A stretch of DNA of 64,000 bases from Puccinia triticina (lineage: Eukaryota; Basidiomycota; Pucciniomycetes; Pucciniales; Pucciniaceae). The DNA is taken from assembly GCF_026914185.1 (NCBI RefSeq), contig NC_070562.1, positions 496,001 through 560,000 of the forward strand, given 5' to 3'. Shown piece after piece: positions 35,881-47,259 of the stretch. The notes under the pieces are model-generated. The model worked only from the letters and a program-made list of their open reading frames with translations, was not told where the DNA came from and did not search any database. How positions within the stretch are numbered: position 1 is the stretch's first letter; each line of letters starts with the position of its first letter. Made by a program: the position numbers and the translations under genes.

Positions 35881-36367
35881 GAGGCTCTCCTCCCCTGTTG
35901 TAACTTTCCCCCAGCAGACTACTAGCAGACTACTAGCAGACTACTAGCAGACTACCTGCACTCAGTTTCCCCTACAACAAAGTACACAACTGCTCACTCC
36001 ACAATATATCAGTCACCCTATATTTTGGTTTTACATACATTACAAAACACTTACATACAAAATAACAACTCTACACAACACTCACATTACATAACACAAA
36101 CCTCTGAGGGGTCCTCTTTGACCAACTATCACCTGGTTGAAGTCCAGACTCCTCACTCATAACACATTTTAGCAACTTCATCGCACCCACTTTATAACAA
36201 CAGTTATCTTTTGATAACACTCCACTATCACTACATTAAACCTGCCAATCTGAGATTGGTGGGCTTGTTTTAGTGTCTAGTGAACCAGGAAAGGCAGAGG
36301 TTTCCTCATACATCCCTTTCCGCACTCAGCAAAAGGTTCTCAGGAACACTTTTGAGCTTTACACCGG

Positions 36368-36925
36368 TAGTCCGTCGGACATGAGTGAACGGTCCTCTAA
36401 TCCTCGGACACCGGATCAGTCAAGCAGCTCCCCCATCCGTCCTATAATCCTCGGACAGCGGATCGGGCGAGCAGATCCCCCATCCGGTCAAGCTGGCAGG
36501 TTGTCTTGACGGCAAGCCCTGGGCGCCCTCACCGCAGGTCCCCATCTCACGTCCGTGTGAACGGGCCCCTTGGGATAGTGGCCTGACGGCTGCCTGCCCA
36601 TCCCATGGGGCGGGGTGACGCCGAGGACGGGGCAGGCCAACCGCGGGACGCTGCCTCGCAATGTCTCAGGGATTGGTAGGAAGTATCTCACGAAGGTTGG
36701 GACGACGACGGCCTGCCCCGCCTGGCGGTCGGACATGCGACAGCCTTTGTCGGCTGGCCGACAGGGTGGCTGCAAACCTCGGCAGCACGACGGCGGCAAC
36801 CAACAAGGTTTGGCGGGGTCGGGGAGGGTCAGACCGCCCGCAAAAACAATCGGTAACCCAACGTCGGTGGACTGCCGTGGTGTAGGTTGCACCTGTGTCA
36901 TTATAGTGTTATCCTCACATAACAC
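36368..36925. other. GC-rich segment, no gene recognised
   Basis: CTCGGACAGCGGATC-type repeats at 36400-36490 and a GC-rich body. Open frames occur on both strands through compositional bias. It may be the target repeat into which the solo LTR inserted. Confidence 0.35.
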
Positions 36926-37129
36926 TTAGAGCATTTCCACCGCGGGCGGTATTTTTGGGGCGCTAAAATTTGATCTCTGGCAGTGCGCAGCCAGTTTTAG
37001 CGCCCCAAACTGCTGCGGCATACACCGCAAGAGTCTGTAAAAAGTCATGAAAGGCATGCGTCACCCCCGGTCCACTCCCCCGTCAAATCCACCCGGTTAT
37101 TGAAGGGAGTTCTCTTGTTGATGATCGGA

Positions 37130-37610
37130 ACAAAGCGGGTCGTTCCGGTCATTGTGGGGAGTATATACCCCTCTCGATAACTGGAACGAACCAGCCATTG
37201 AGGGGAGTAAATATGTACCTCCCTCGGCTGTTCCGGTCATTGTGGGGAGTACATACTCCCCTTGATAATTGGAACGAACCGGCCAACTCCCCTCGATGAT
37301 CAGAACAGACCAGTTTGTTCCGGTCATCATGGGGAGTATCCTCTTGATGACCGAAAGGAACCGGACATCAAGGGGAGTATGTACTCCTCTCGATGACCGG
37401 AGGAACCGGCCATCAAAGGGAGTATGTACTCCTCTCGATGACCGGAAGGAACCGGCCATCGAGGGGAGAATCCTCTCGATGACCGGAACAAACGGGCCAT
37501 CGAGGGGAGAATCCTCTCAATGACCGGAACAAACGGGCCATTGAGGGGAGAATCCTCTCGATGACCGGAACAAACGGGCCATTGAGGGGAGTACCTCTTG
37601 ATGGCCGGCC
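37130..37610. repeat. Palindromic minisatellite array 2a
   Basis: Units of about 40 bp with core ATGACCGGAAC(A/G)AAC, then GG(C/G)CCAT, and spacers CGAGGGGAG...CTCTCGATG. The sequence is related to array 1 but has its own core. It lies wholly within PIF element A. Confidence 0.85.
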
Positions 37611-37736
37611 TGCCTTGGCCTGTGAAGGGATTGTACATTCGGGGGTGTGAGCTGTAGTTTCACATGGAGTTTGGTGTGTGAAAAGGAGTTGAGGTGGGGA
37701 TGAATGAGTCCTAGTCCCTACATGTAGGGACTTGAG

Positions 37737-37952
37737 CACTGCCAGCATATTTGGCTGGGTTGAGGTTATCCCAGTTAAACTGGGATGCACTCAACCAATT
37801 TAAACTTGGGTAATCTCAACTGATGAAATATAAATCCAAGGTACCCCCCTTGGGTTTATATAAAATTGGTTGAGATCAACCAAGTTTAAATTGGTTGAGT
37901 GCATCCCAGTTAAACTGGGATGACTTCAACCCAGCCAAATATGCTGGCAGTG
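37737..37952. mobile_element. CACTA-type MITE nested in element A
   Basis: A 216-bp near-perfect foldback beginning CACTGCCAGCATATTTGGCT and ending with its complement, flanked by GAG on each side. CACTG ends and a 3-bp duplication fit the CACTA (EnSpm) superfamily. The arms contain the palindrome ATCCCAGTTAAACTGGGAT twice. Confidence 0.65.
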
Positions 37953-38083
37953 GAGGTTGATATTTAGGGACGGCCGTAAATTTTCAACACAAATAGCGCC
38001 CGCGGTGGGTCGGGTTGAGGCGGTAAACTCCTGAAATTTCCAACTAGGGCCCCGATTTAGGGCCCGCGGTGGAAATGCTCTTA

Positions 38084-39013
38084 GAGCAACTCCACCGCGG
38101 GCCCTAAATTGGGTCTCTAGTTGGAATTTACCGACTCAACCCGACCCACCGCGGGCGCTATTAGCGTCAAAATTTTGCAGGTGTCCCCAAATTTCATGCC
38201 CGAGTCCGTACATGTAGGGACTCCTAGAGACTCTCTCCAACGACCCAAAAGACACTGTCACATAACAACAACATTGTGAAACTCCATTGGTCACCTCCTC
38301 GATGAACAGAACCAATCTTACAATATGTACTCATCTCAATGAACGGAACCAACCGGCCATCAAGGAGATGTATTGCTCCTCTCGGTGACCGGAAAGAACC
38401 GGCCATCAAGGAGAATTATTACTCATCTTGATGACCGGAACGAACCGGCCATCGAGGAGATTTATTGCTCCTATCAATGAACGGAACAAACCAGCCGTCG
38501 AGGAGAGTTATTATCCTCTCGATGACTGCTCCGTTCCGGCCATCGAGGGGAGTTATTACTCCTCTCGATGTCCGGAACGAACCGGCCATCGCAGCAGCGA
38601 CCGACCGGTTGTCAGCCACACACACACCAATCAATCCTCAATGACCGGTTCGTACCGGTCATTGAGGTGAGTCCACTTCATGATTTCTCGATGACCGCCA
38701 TGGAAGGCCATCAAACGAGGCGGTCATCAAAAAACATGCAAATGTTCTGGATGACCGGTTAGTGACGGCCATCAAGGAGTGTTATTCATGTATCCACCTC
38801 GGATGGTCATCGCACAAAGTGCATTTTTTCTGGATGACCGGTTTGTGCCCGTCATGGAATACATGTACATTGGTGGCGTGTCAGTGATTTTTAGAGACTC
38901 CCTTTGGAGGCTCGCGGTGTATGCCGCAGCAGTTTGGGGCGGTAAAACCTGCTGCGCAGTCCCGAAGATTGAATTTTAGCGACCCCAAACTAGGGCCCGC
39001 GGTGGAGATGCTC
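38084..39013. mobile_element. PIF/Harbinger-type non-autonomous element B
   Basis: Left end GAGCAACTCCACCGCGGGCC, right end complementary (GGCCCGCGGTGGAGATGCTC), with TTA on both sides (38081-38083 shared with element A, and 39014-39016). The body is again a minisatellite of ATGACCGGAAC..CCGGCCAT units (38280-38860). The palindrome CATGTAGGGACT/AGTCC near 38205-38225 also occurs in element A. No coding sequence. Confidence 0.8.
38280..38870. repeat. Palindromic minisatellite array 2b
   Basis: Units with core ATGACCGGAACGAACCGGCC then AT, and spacers CGAGGAGAGTTATTACTCCTC. Toward the right end the core shifts to ATGACCGGTT..ACCGGTCAT, closer to array 1. Confidence 0.85.
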
Positions 39014-39016
39014 TTA

Positions 39017-39575
39017 GCCGCTTGGGATGTCGGACGTCATCTCGCCGAGACAGGCCACCGAGCCTCGCCCACCTCCACAATTACTTCCGAAGAGCGCACT
39101 GACTGGACCACAGCCTGCTCCGTGCTAGCTGCGAATGGATTGTAGCTATTGGGCCTATGTCCGCGGCGATATTGTCGGGCGTTCTGAGTCTTGGGACCCA
39201 CCTCGATGCGCACCGGTTTAGATCTGCTTGCAGTTGTGTGCAGGGCCTTCCATTTCGGTGGAGACCCACCGACCTCGCAAAGCCAAAATCTTTGATTGGA
39301 TTGAAGATCTGCACAATCGTCCCTGCCCAAAAAGGGTTCTCTGTCTCATGAATTAGTCAACACATCATGGTATGTAGCTCTTGACCCGGTCTCATACTGA
39401 GGCGGAAGGGATCTGGGGCGGAAAGGATCCCAGCTGGAGAACAGTCATCACTAATGAACATTTGGCTATATAAGTATGGGGAGCTTGAAACAGTAATATG
39501 GTAACTCTCGTGTCCCCCCACATCTACCAAGTCACTGACACATTTATAGCAGTAAATTTTCCAGGGCCTCTCAAA
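39017..39575. other. Upstream region of the chitinase gene
   Basis: Short open frames on both strands (39037-39351) without recognisable motifs. The 200 bp before the start codon contain TATATAAG (39467-39474), a plausible core promoter element about 105 bp upstream of the ATG. Confidence 0.4.
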
Positions 39576-41946
39576 ATGGTTTCGCCGCTGTTAATTTTGA
39601 TCCTTACCTGCCTGCCAGCTCTGGCAATGACCCAGACAACATCGGATGATGACCCCCTGTCTATATCATCGTCTTCTGATTTTTCTGAATCTTATGAATT
39701 TCCTGCTAGTATCAAGGCAGAAAACACAACAGACATTCCCACCGACGATACTTCTCCCCCGCTCGAGAATGATGACAGCACTAACTACGATGCTACCGCA
39801 AGTCCAGCAAGAAAGCTTGCCGGGTATTATCCCGTTTATAACACCGATGAGAAGTCACTTTCTGAGCTCAGATTTGGTCAGTATCTTGCTTTTATTCTGA
39901 CACCGCACGTGATATCTTGTATCCATGCAGCGTTTACTGAGCAACATTATCTTCTGATCCTTCGACTTCAGACCTTTACGATGAGATCATCTTTTTTGCG
40001 GCAACAACTACCGATAACTTCACAATTGGTACCGATTATTTTACACAGGCTGAGTGGGATGCTATGGCCTTTGACTTCGTCAAGAGCTGTAAAGAACGTA
40101 AGCACTGCATGTTTGATTGAGTGCAAAACCTCATTTCGTGACGCGTCTAACACAACTTTGGCAATTGACGATCACACCATTAATAATTTCAGACTCGGTC
40201 ATTCCCACGTATGCTCTTGGAGGATGGGGTGGCTCCAGGCAAGCAATCTGGTCACCTACATCATGTCAATAGCGCGAATTATAGCTGATATGACAATCAT
40301 CGAAATCATCATAGATACTTTTCAAGCCTTGTGGCAACCGCAGACAACCGGACCGCGTTTGCCGACGCAGTCATCACCTTTGCCAAGAAATACGGCTTTG
40401 AAGGAGTCGATTTTGATTGGGAATGTAAGTCTGGATCTATTCTGGCTTAATTTTTTCTTGCATACAATGCAAAGTAGCAACAACCACTGAAAGAATCCGT
40501 TTTTCTTGTCCGTTATTGGTAAAAAGACGCCGGCATGTAAGTCTCATCGCGTATTAATTGTTCAAAAATAATAAGCGGAAGCCGACCAAAACGTTTTTGA
40601 TCGAAACCTATTGCTTGTTGCAATGCCAGTCAGGGAATCGGTTGCAACATTATCAGTGATCAAGACGCTCAAAACCAACAAATGCTTTTCAAGGTAAACA
40701 CTATCAACATTACCACTATATAACTTCAACGCTAACAATTTTCTTTATTTTTGCCCTCGCCACCCACAGGAAGTGAAAAGTAGATGGCCGGAAGGCAAGT
40801 TGTCTACCACACAAAGCATTGCGGGCATTAGGGATCCCGATTACCAGCAATTACCTGCCTCCAACACAACTATGATGGTTGAAGCTATTGATAACTTGTA
40901 AGCCGCGTGCCGGTAGATTTTCCATTATTGCTCTATCAATGAAGCATGAATGCCTTCCCTCCTCGTCCAATGACTAATATTTAAATTTTACAGGAGAATC
41001 ATGGCGTACGATGGTAAACTTGAGATCCCTTTGATCGTTTTCCAACCGGCTCTGCCATAAGTCTAACATTGCGCATTTTTTTTTTCTTTGCCCACAAACA
41101 GTCCATGGTAGTTTCACCGCAACAACAGGACCTAACGCCCCAATTAGATCGCAATGTGCTGATCCTGAGAATCAACTATCCATTGAGGGCGCTATTGAAA
41201 TCTACATTAAACAAGGTTTCAAGCCGGAGCAAATCAGCTTAGGAATCCCTGGCTACGCTATATCTTGGAGCTTGGCCAAACCTGAACTCGCACCCAGAAT
41301 TGTTGGTAACTACACGAGTTACTACTACCAGAACTTCACTGGTATTCCGGTGAGTAATTACAAAAAACGACACGCTATGAGAGAGCTTCAAGATCTGTCT
41401 TCTGAATTTCTTTTTTTCTTACTCAAACAGCGTGGAGGCAAATTCGATGAAAAACCTGGATTAGATTCCTGTGGTCAACCAACAGGGTACGGTGGGCAGT
41501 GGAATGCCCACGAATTAGTTGAATCTGGTTTCCTGAGCGACGATGAAGCCAGTGGAGGAAATGGTTACACGAGATATCACGACGCTTGCTCAGGAGAGGT
41601 TTGTTGATCGGTTGCTCACACATAACTGGAAAGCTACAAAAAGGGAGTTCGAGCGCAATTTCTGATTCCAATTTTTCCGTTCATCGGTAGCCATTCATTG
41701 CTAGCAACACGACGTTGATCAGCTACGATGATGCCGAAAGCACTGTATCAAAAGTGAAGTTCGCCAACTCCAAGGGATTAGGAGGTGTATTTTTGTAAGC
41801 ATTCCCGTCTACATTATCGCTCTGATAAAACAACACAATCTTCTTGTCACGAAGCTCTACTGATTTGTCGTTCTTCTGTTAGCTTTGACACGATGGGTCC
41901 AAGGGACAGCACAGTCAAAGCAGCTAGAAAGGCAATGCTCAATTAG
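39576..41946 (+). CDS. Secreted GH18 chitinase
   Basis: Starts at ATG 39576 with a classic signal peptide (MVSPLLILILTCLPALAMTQ), then an acidic Ser/Asp/Thr linker of about 70 residues. The TIM barrel opens with KLAGYYPVYN (39816). Exon joins give LRFATLSSDPSTSDLYDEII. The active-site strand EGVDFDWEY spans an intron, with the catalytic Glu codon at 40421-40423, and is followed by GIQGIGCN, typical of fungal GH18. MAYDVHGSF (about 40997, split by an intron) supplies the conserved Tyr-Asp, and ISYDDAESTVSKVKFANSKG with GGVFLFDTMGP closes the barrel (41715-41900). Stop at 41944-41946. At least seven small GT-AG introns keep the frame open, so the gene looks intact. It would hydrolyse chitin at the cell wall or outside the cell; wall remodelling is the likely role. 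Confidence 0.87.
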
Positions 41947-42255
41947 ATTTATTTGTTGAACTTGGTTAATTATTAATGGCCTAGGCCAACACACAGATTT
42001 GTTCATTTGTATATCATATATGTCCTTATATGTCTAAGGCCCTGTTTGGCAGCAGTGATGTTATGTAATAACCACTGCTTTTCTATAACCGGGCCTCACC
42101 GAGGCCATATTGTATCACTCGCATGTTTGGCAGCTTTGAGAAGTTATGAGGGTCATCACGAGTTTCCTCATCACTCCTCATTGTCCCCGCCATTTCCAAT
42201 ATAGTACCCCTATTTGGGGTTATATTGGCACCCTTACACAACACACTCCCAACTC
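41947..42255. other. 3' flank of chitinase; repeat edge
   Basis: Contains two diverged copies of a CATGTTTGGCAGC / CCTGTTTGGCAGCAG sequence (42043 and 42122) that look like the end of a short DNA element associated with array 3. No right-hand partner was found. Confidence 0.35.
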
Positions 42256-42735
42256 TACCTCTGTTACTCACCTCGATGGCCGGTACAGACTTTGTACTGC
42301 TCACCAAGCGGAGTACACACTTCAATCAATGGGCCAATACAACTGGTCATCAAGATTGATGACCGATCCAACACAATCGGCCATTGATGACCAATGGACA
42401 TCAAAGGGACATTCCCCTCAATGACCATTGGTCATTGAAGGGCCCATGTATCCCCCCGATGACCATTGGTCATCAATGAGAATAAGTACACAGTCCCTTC
42501 AATGACCATTGGTCATCAAGGGGAATCTCCCCAATGACCATCGGTCATCGAAGGGACTATGTATTCTCCTTGATGACCATCGGTCATCCAAGGGACTGTG
42601 TACATATTCTCCTTGATGACCATTGGTCATCCAAGGGACCATGTATTCCCTTCAATGACCAATGGTCATTGATGGGACTATGTGTTCCCCAAAAGGAACT
42701 CTGTATTCCCTTTGATGACCATGTACCCGCCATTG
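42256..42735. repeat. Palindromic minisatellite array 3
   Basis: Units with the compact core ATGACCATTGGTCAT (variants ATGACCATCGGTCAT and ATGACCAATGGTCATT), separated by CAAGGGGA..TCCCCTTGATG-type spacers. It has the same architecture as arrays 1 and 2 but a shorter, different core. Confidence 0.85.
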
Positions 42736-43355
42736 TCAAGAGGAGTTAAACACTCGATTAGCCTTGCCGGTATTGTGTTTTGCAGAAAGCTTGGATGGAT
42801 GGTCCTGTTTTCTGTGCAAAAATCATGGCATTCCATGATTTAGTTTTTTTGTTTTTGCCTTGTGGCGTGAAAACAGGATCACTGCCACTTTTTTTTAGTG
42901 CTTATTGTTTTGACATTGCGCACTAGGTGAATACTAGGTTATGTAGATACATGCAATGATGTTTAGAGTAAAGTACATGATTGAATAACTATAAGATTAT
43001 TTTTATCGTTGAATATGATTTGTTTTATCTGAGTGATTTTTTGAGAGAAAAGGAGAAAAAAGAAAGACGCACCCAAAGAAAGTGATAACAATGAAAATCC
43101 ATCTCTTTAAACGAGTCTGATACTTCGCGAAAGCCGACTTCGGCCAACTTCTGTCACGACTGTGGCCCAGACAGTGCGTGTTATGTGGTTGCTCAAGCCA
43201 CATACCCTGATGATGTAAGCGGGCAGGAAGTTGACCAAAACCGACTCCCCCTAGGAACCAGCCCAATCTTTCCCACCAAATACACGCTTTAAAACAACAC
43301 AACCGGTAAGTCAAAGATAACTGAAATGATAAAAAAAGAGACAAGAGAAAATGAT
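42736..43355. other. Probable 3' untranslated region of the LINE
   Basis: Lies downstream (on the minus strand) of the LINE ORF2 stop. AT-rich, no other feature. The exact 3' end and tail of the LINE could not be fixed. Confidence 0.4.
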
Positions 43356-46300
43356 CTAATCTTCTTCTTCGATATAAGTTTTGATATTTTTGAATCGATT
43401 CGTTTCAAGGATATACTTAGATAGTGCTTCAAAAGTCAACAGATTATCGAGTAAGTTTTTGAGTGAATTTGTATTGATCTTTATTTTGTTTGATATTAAT
43501 CTTCTTCTGAATTTTCTTCTTTGTTCTTGAAATTTTTTGCAATCGATAAGGAAATGTTTGATGGTTTCCGGTTTCCAACAAAAATCACAATCCGGTGAGT
43601 CGAGTTTGTTGATATGAAAAAGGAAATCGTTGAGAGGCAAATGACCCGAACGAAGTTGATATATTGTAGAACTTAATCCTCTTTCAAGTTGATTCAGCGC
43701 TTCGAAAACCTTAGTCGGTGAGTTGGTTAAAGATATTTCATTACGGATGATTGATTGTTTCTTCTTATTGAATTTGAATTTAGATCGAATGATTTGCTGG
43801 GAATTCAATAGTGTTCTTGGTTGTTGAATTAGGTTGAAAAGGAAGTTCCCTTCAGTTGCTGTCTTAGCGAGTTGATCTGCCTTTTCATTTTCTGGAATAC
43901 CAACATGTGCCGGACACCAACAAAGCAAAACCAAAAATCGAGGAGTCGAAATTAAAAATTCAAGTTTATGAAAAATCTGAACCAAAACCGATTGATTCGA
44001 CTCCGGACAAGGTGGATGAGCGACCGTTTGTAGGGTAGCTTGGTTATCCGAATAGATGTTGATCTGATTTGAAAAAGGTAAATTGTTCTTAATGAACTCG
44101 TTTTTGATAATGTCGAGACCAATGTTGACTGCTTGAACTTCTGCTTCAAATGCTGATGCTTTGTTGGCGTCGTTAATTTGACAAGCAAATGAAACCAAAT
44201 CATTGAGCAGAGCCGCCGAAGCTGCTCCTTGATTTGGAATTTTTGACCCATCTGTAAAGAGTAAGATTTCATTTTTATTCTTTTTATCGGAAATTTGGTT
44301 AGTAATAACCTCTTTTGCATTTTTTTTACTGATGTTTAGATTGTTAATTATGACATCGAAATCCAACCAAGGTGGGATAAGGTGTTGCCTAATTGTTTCA
44401 ATTGAATTAAAGTCGTACTTGGGGATGAGGTGTTTATCAAGAAGGTCATGAATGGATGAAAGATGAGTTTGAGGTGAGTTGCCGATTTCGTGCTGAATGA
44501 GTTTTTTGATTGGATGATCGTCTGTAGCTGACAATCTTTTACACAAATATAAATGATTTTTTCTTTTTAAAATGTCAAAGAAAGGGATTAACGGTGAGTC
44601 TCTGTCAAGAAATTCACACGGAGTGGTTTTAAACACTCCCAGAATAACTCTGTTAGCTTGATTATTAATTTTACTAATAACATTCTTGACTGCTGCTTTG
44701 TTCCTTTTAGAAGCCCAAACCAGACTTCCATAAATCACCTGGATCGGAGAACACTGATAATAAGATTACGAGACTGCTGTAAGCCCAAACCAAAAGAACA
44801 TCGAGATATTCTGTTAAGTTGACCAATCGTGTTGACTCCGCGTTTTTTGACTTTATCGAGGTGAAGTTTGAACGAGAGGCGAGAGTCCAGGATGATCCCT
44901 AGATACTTGACTGAATCCAAACGTTCCATTTCAACATCTCCAAGTCGAAATGGTTGGGTAACGATTGACCTGTGAGTAAAAACCATAAATTTTGCTTTCT
45001 TTTTATCAAAGATAGCGTTATTTTTTTTTCCCCATTCTAACGAACTATTTCCTTTGTTTTCAAGGGTAGAAACACAGCTATCGAGTCGTTTATCAGCGAC
45101 AAAATGCGTAACATCATCAATAAAACCAAGGGAAAGTTTGTTTTGATCTAGATCGAGTGGGGTACCGATGAGAAGATCCAAATTATAAATGATATACAGA
45201 ATAGGTGAGAGGGGAACCTTGGGGGAGACCACATTTTAAATCGAAAGAAGGGGATAAGTAATCATCCATTTGAAGCGATGTTGTTCGATCAGAAAGGAGG
45301 GACTGGATAATTGCTGCCAGGTAAGAGGGAATATTAAACTTGAGGAGAGTATTAATAAGTCGTTCTTTGACAACGGAAGGGTACGCTGATTTAACGTCAA
45401 GGAAGAGCGCTGATACTATCTTTTTTTCTCTCCATTTTTGGCGAATCCAGGAAGAAAGAAAAACATTAGCATCATCTGTACATCGATTTGCTCTACCGCC
45501 AAAATGACCTTGTGCTAGAATTTTATCATTTTTGGCCCAAAAAGTAATACGCTTAGTAAGTAAACTTTTGAATACTTTTTCCAAACAGGATAGCAACGCT
45601 ATTGGTCGGTATGATCCCGGGAGTGCATAAGAATCTTTGTCCGCTTTCCTAATGATGACCGTAACCGCATGTCTCCAATATTTAGGAAAATATCCCAAAT
45701 GGAGACACGCCAAAAACAGTCTAACAAGTAAGGGGGAAATAATTTTTTTACTCCAGATTAAAACTTCATTAGCAATGTCATCATGACCACATGCTTTCTT
45801 TCTTGGAAGTTTAGAAAGGATGTTACCAATCTCAAGAGTTGAGATACCGGGGAAAAAGAAAGGGTTAGAATGGTCAGTAGGAGTAATGTCACTGGTGTTG
45901 CAATTTATAGGAACTTCCGATGTTCCTTTAAACAAAAGATTAGCCTGTTCTTCTTTAACCGAGGTGAGTTCATTGTTTTCGTTCAACAACGGAGCAACAT
46001 TGCCACTGCTGTTGGGTTTGGTAAATTTATAAGCTTTAAACAACTGATGGTCTTTACTTTCTGCCAGAAACTTCCGCCAGTGATTCCATTTCAGTTCGAA
46101 AACCTTATCCTTGAATGTCTTCTGCCAATGATGATAACAATCACAGGCTTGAACCAAATGAGCGATCAGCATCCACTTGCGGGCTTGATTCCTTTTTTTG
46201 ACAATAGGTTGGAGGATATCGTTGTTCCACCACGATTTGAATTTCGCTTTATTGACCTTGACTATCTTTTTCTGTTTGTCAATTGAATTCTGAAAAGAAG

Positions 46301-47249
46301 TTGTTAGTGACTCCACAAATTCATCAACCTGGACACTGTTTAATAAAGGAGAACGATTGAGTTTTTTAACAGATTTAGACAAATCATCACAAAATCTTTC
46401 AACGTTGAGACGCTTGAGATCAACTGACAAACGGGTGATTGGAACCGGGTGAGGATTGAAGTTAAGATGAAGAACAATAGCTTGATGATCTGACCCAAAG
46501 TTTACAGACGAAGTGTAACACAAATCAACAAGTTTAACAGCACATAAATTACCCCAGGTAAGGTCGATGACGGTTGGACTGGTTCTTCTATTGATAAAAG
46601 TGGGGACTCCTTTTTCTGACACGATCTTGAAACCGTTCCGACCGCATGTTCTAATCAACTCTTTTGACTGTTGGTGTGTATGTTTGTAATTTGAAGGATT
46701 CCAGAGACGATGATGAAGATTCGAATCCATACAGATGAAAGAAGGAATTCTACAATTGTTATGTTGTTCCAACCATTCCGTGAGTTGATTGATACCTTCA
46801 AAGGTTCTGGGTGGATTGTATATATTGATGAGTCGAATTTTTTTGATTTTTTCCAGATTAACTGACAAATCGATGGCCGAGAAGATACTGGAACCATCTT
46901 TGAGTTGAAGGATTTCGGCTGACGAAAAAGACTTGTTGAAAAAGAAACAGACTCAATGTCTAGAATTGTAATACGATGGTGAATGATTCGAATCGAGAAT
47001 ACATGACCAATTTTCATAGTGTGGAAGTTTAAAAGTGTGAGGATTAATCCATGGTTCTTGAAGGATAAGGATCGAAAAATTTGAATCCAAATTGAGTGAA
47101 TTTGAGGTAACATCAAAAGAGTTGTGACAATTAAGCTGAAGAATTTCAAGGTTTGGCAAAGTCAAAACAGGAGTTGAAGAAGCCGACGGGACCGGGGTGA
47201 TATTAGAAAGGGGATGAGGGTTTGAATACATTAAGTTTTGACACATCAT
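43356..47249 (-). pseudogene. LINE ORF2: endonuclease, reverse transcriptase, RNase H
   Basis: The endonuclease begins with LEILQLNCHNSFD and LILQEPWINPH (47170-47060) and, after frame changes near 46990-46870, continues with INIYNPPRTFEG, FICMDSNLHHRLW and FGSDHQAIV. The reverse transcriptase shows YRPIALLSCLEKVFKSLL (45618), ALFLDVKSAYPSV, KCGLPQGSPL and, after a frameshift at about 45215, LGFIDDVTHF (a variant of the YADD box, about 45120). RNase H has LLFTDGSK (44262), AFEAEVQAVN, INIYSDNQAT and WCPAHVGIPENEKADQLAK, so all four acidic positions are present. The C-terminal finger CDFCWKPETIKHFLIDC lies at 43585-43535. At least three frame breaks. Confidence 0.87.
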
Positions 47250-47259
47250 TGATTAATAA

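Larger units (their letters stand above)
35162..36363 (+). mobile_element. Solo LTR (1.2 kb)
   Basis: Runs from TGTGGTATGCTTTACGG to GAGCTTTACA, flanked by CCGG at 35158-35161 and 36364-36367. The last ~160 bp match the fragment at 1-159. A TATA box (TATAAAAG, 35873-35880) lies upstream of a CT-rich stretch, consistent with an LTR promoter. No internal region or second LTR follows, so it is called solo. The right end is firm because it matches another copy; the left end rests on the TG start and the 4-bp duplication. Confidence 0.7.
36929..38080. mobile_element. PIF/Harbinger-type non-autonomous element A
   Basis: Left end GAGCATTTCCACCGCGGGC and right end GCCCGCGGTGGAAATGCTC are inverted repeats; TTA flanks both sides (36926-36928 and 38081-38083). 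The TTA target and GAGCATxTCCACCGCGG ends fit PIF/Harbinger. There is no transposase. The body is a minisatellite of ATGACCGGAAC..CCGGCCAT units (37130-37610) plus an inserted MITE at 37737-37952. Confidence 0.8.

Noticed and set aside
36273..36929. Overlapping 74-145 codon frames in GC-rich DNA
   Set aside because: Open on both strands because of GC bias; no domain.
45820..46286. Plus-strand frames of 70 and 138 codons
   Set aside because: Antisense of the LINE reverse transcriptase and endonuclease coding region.
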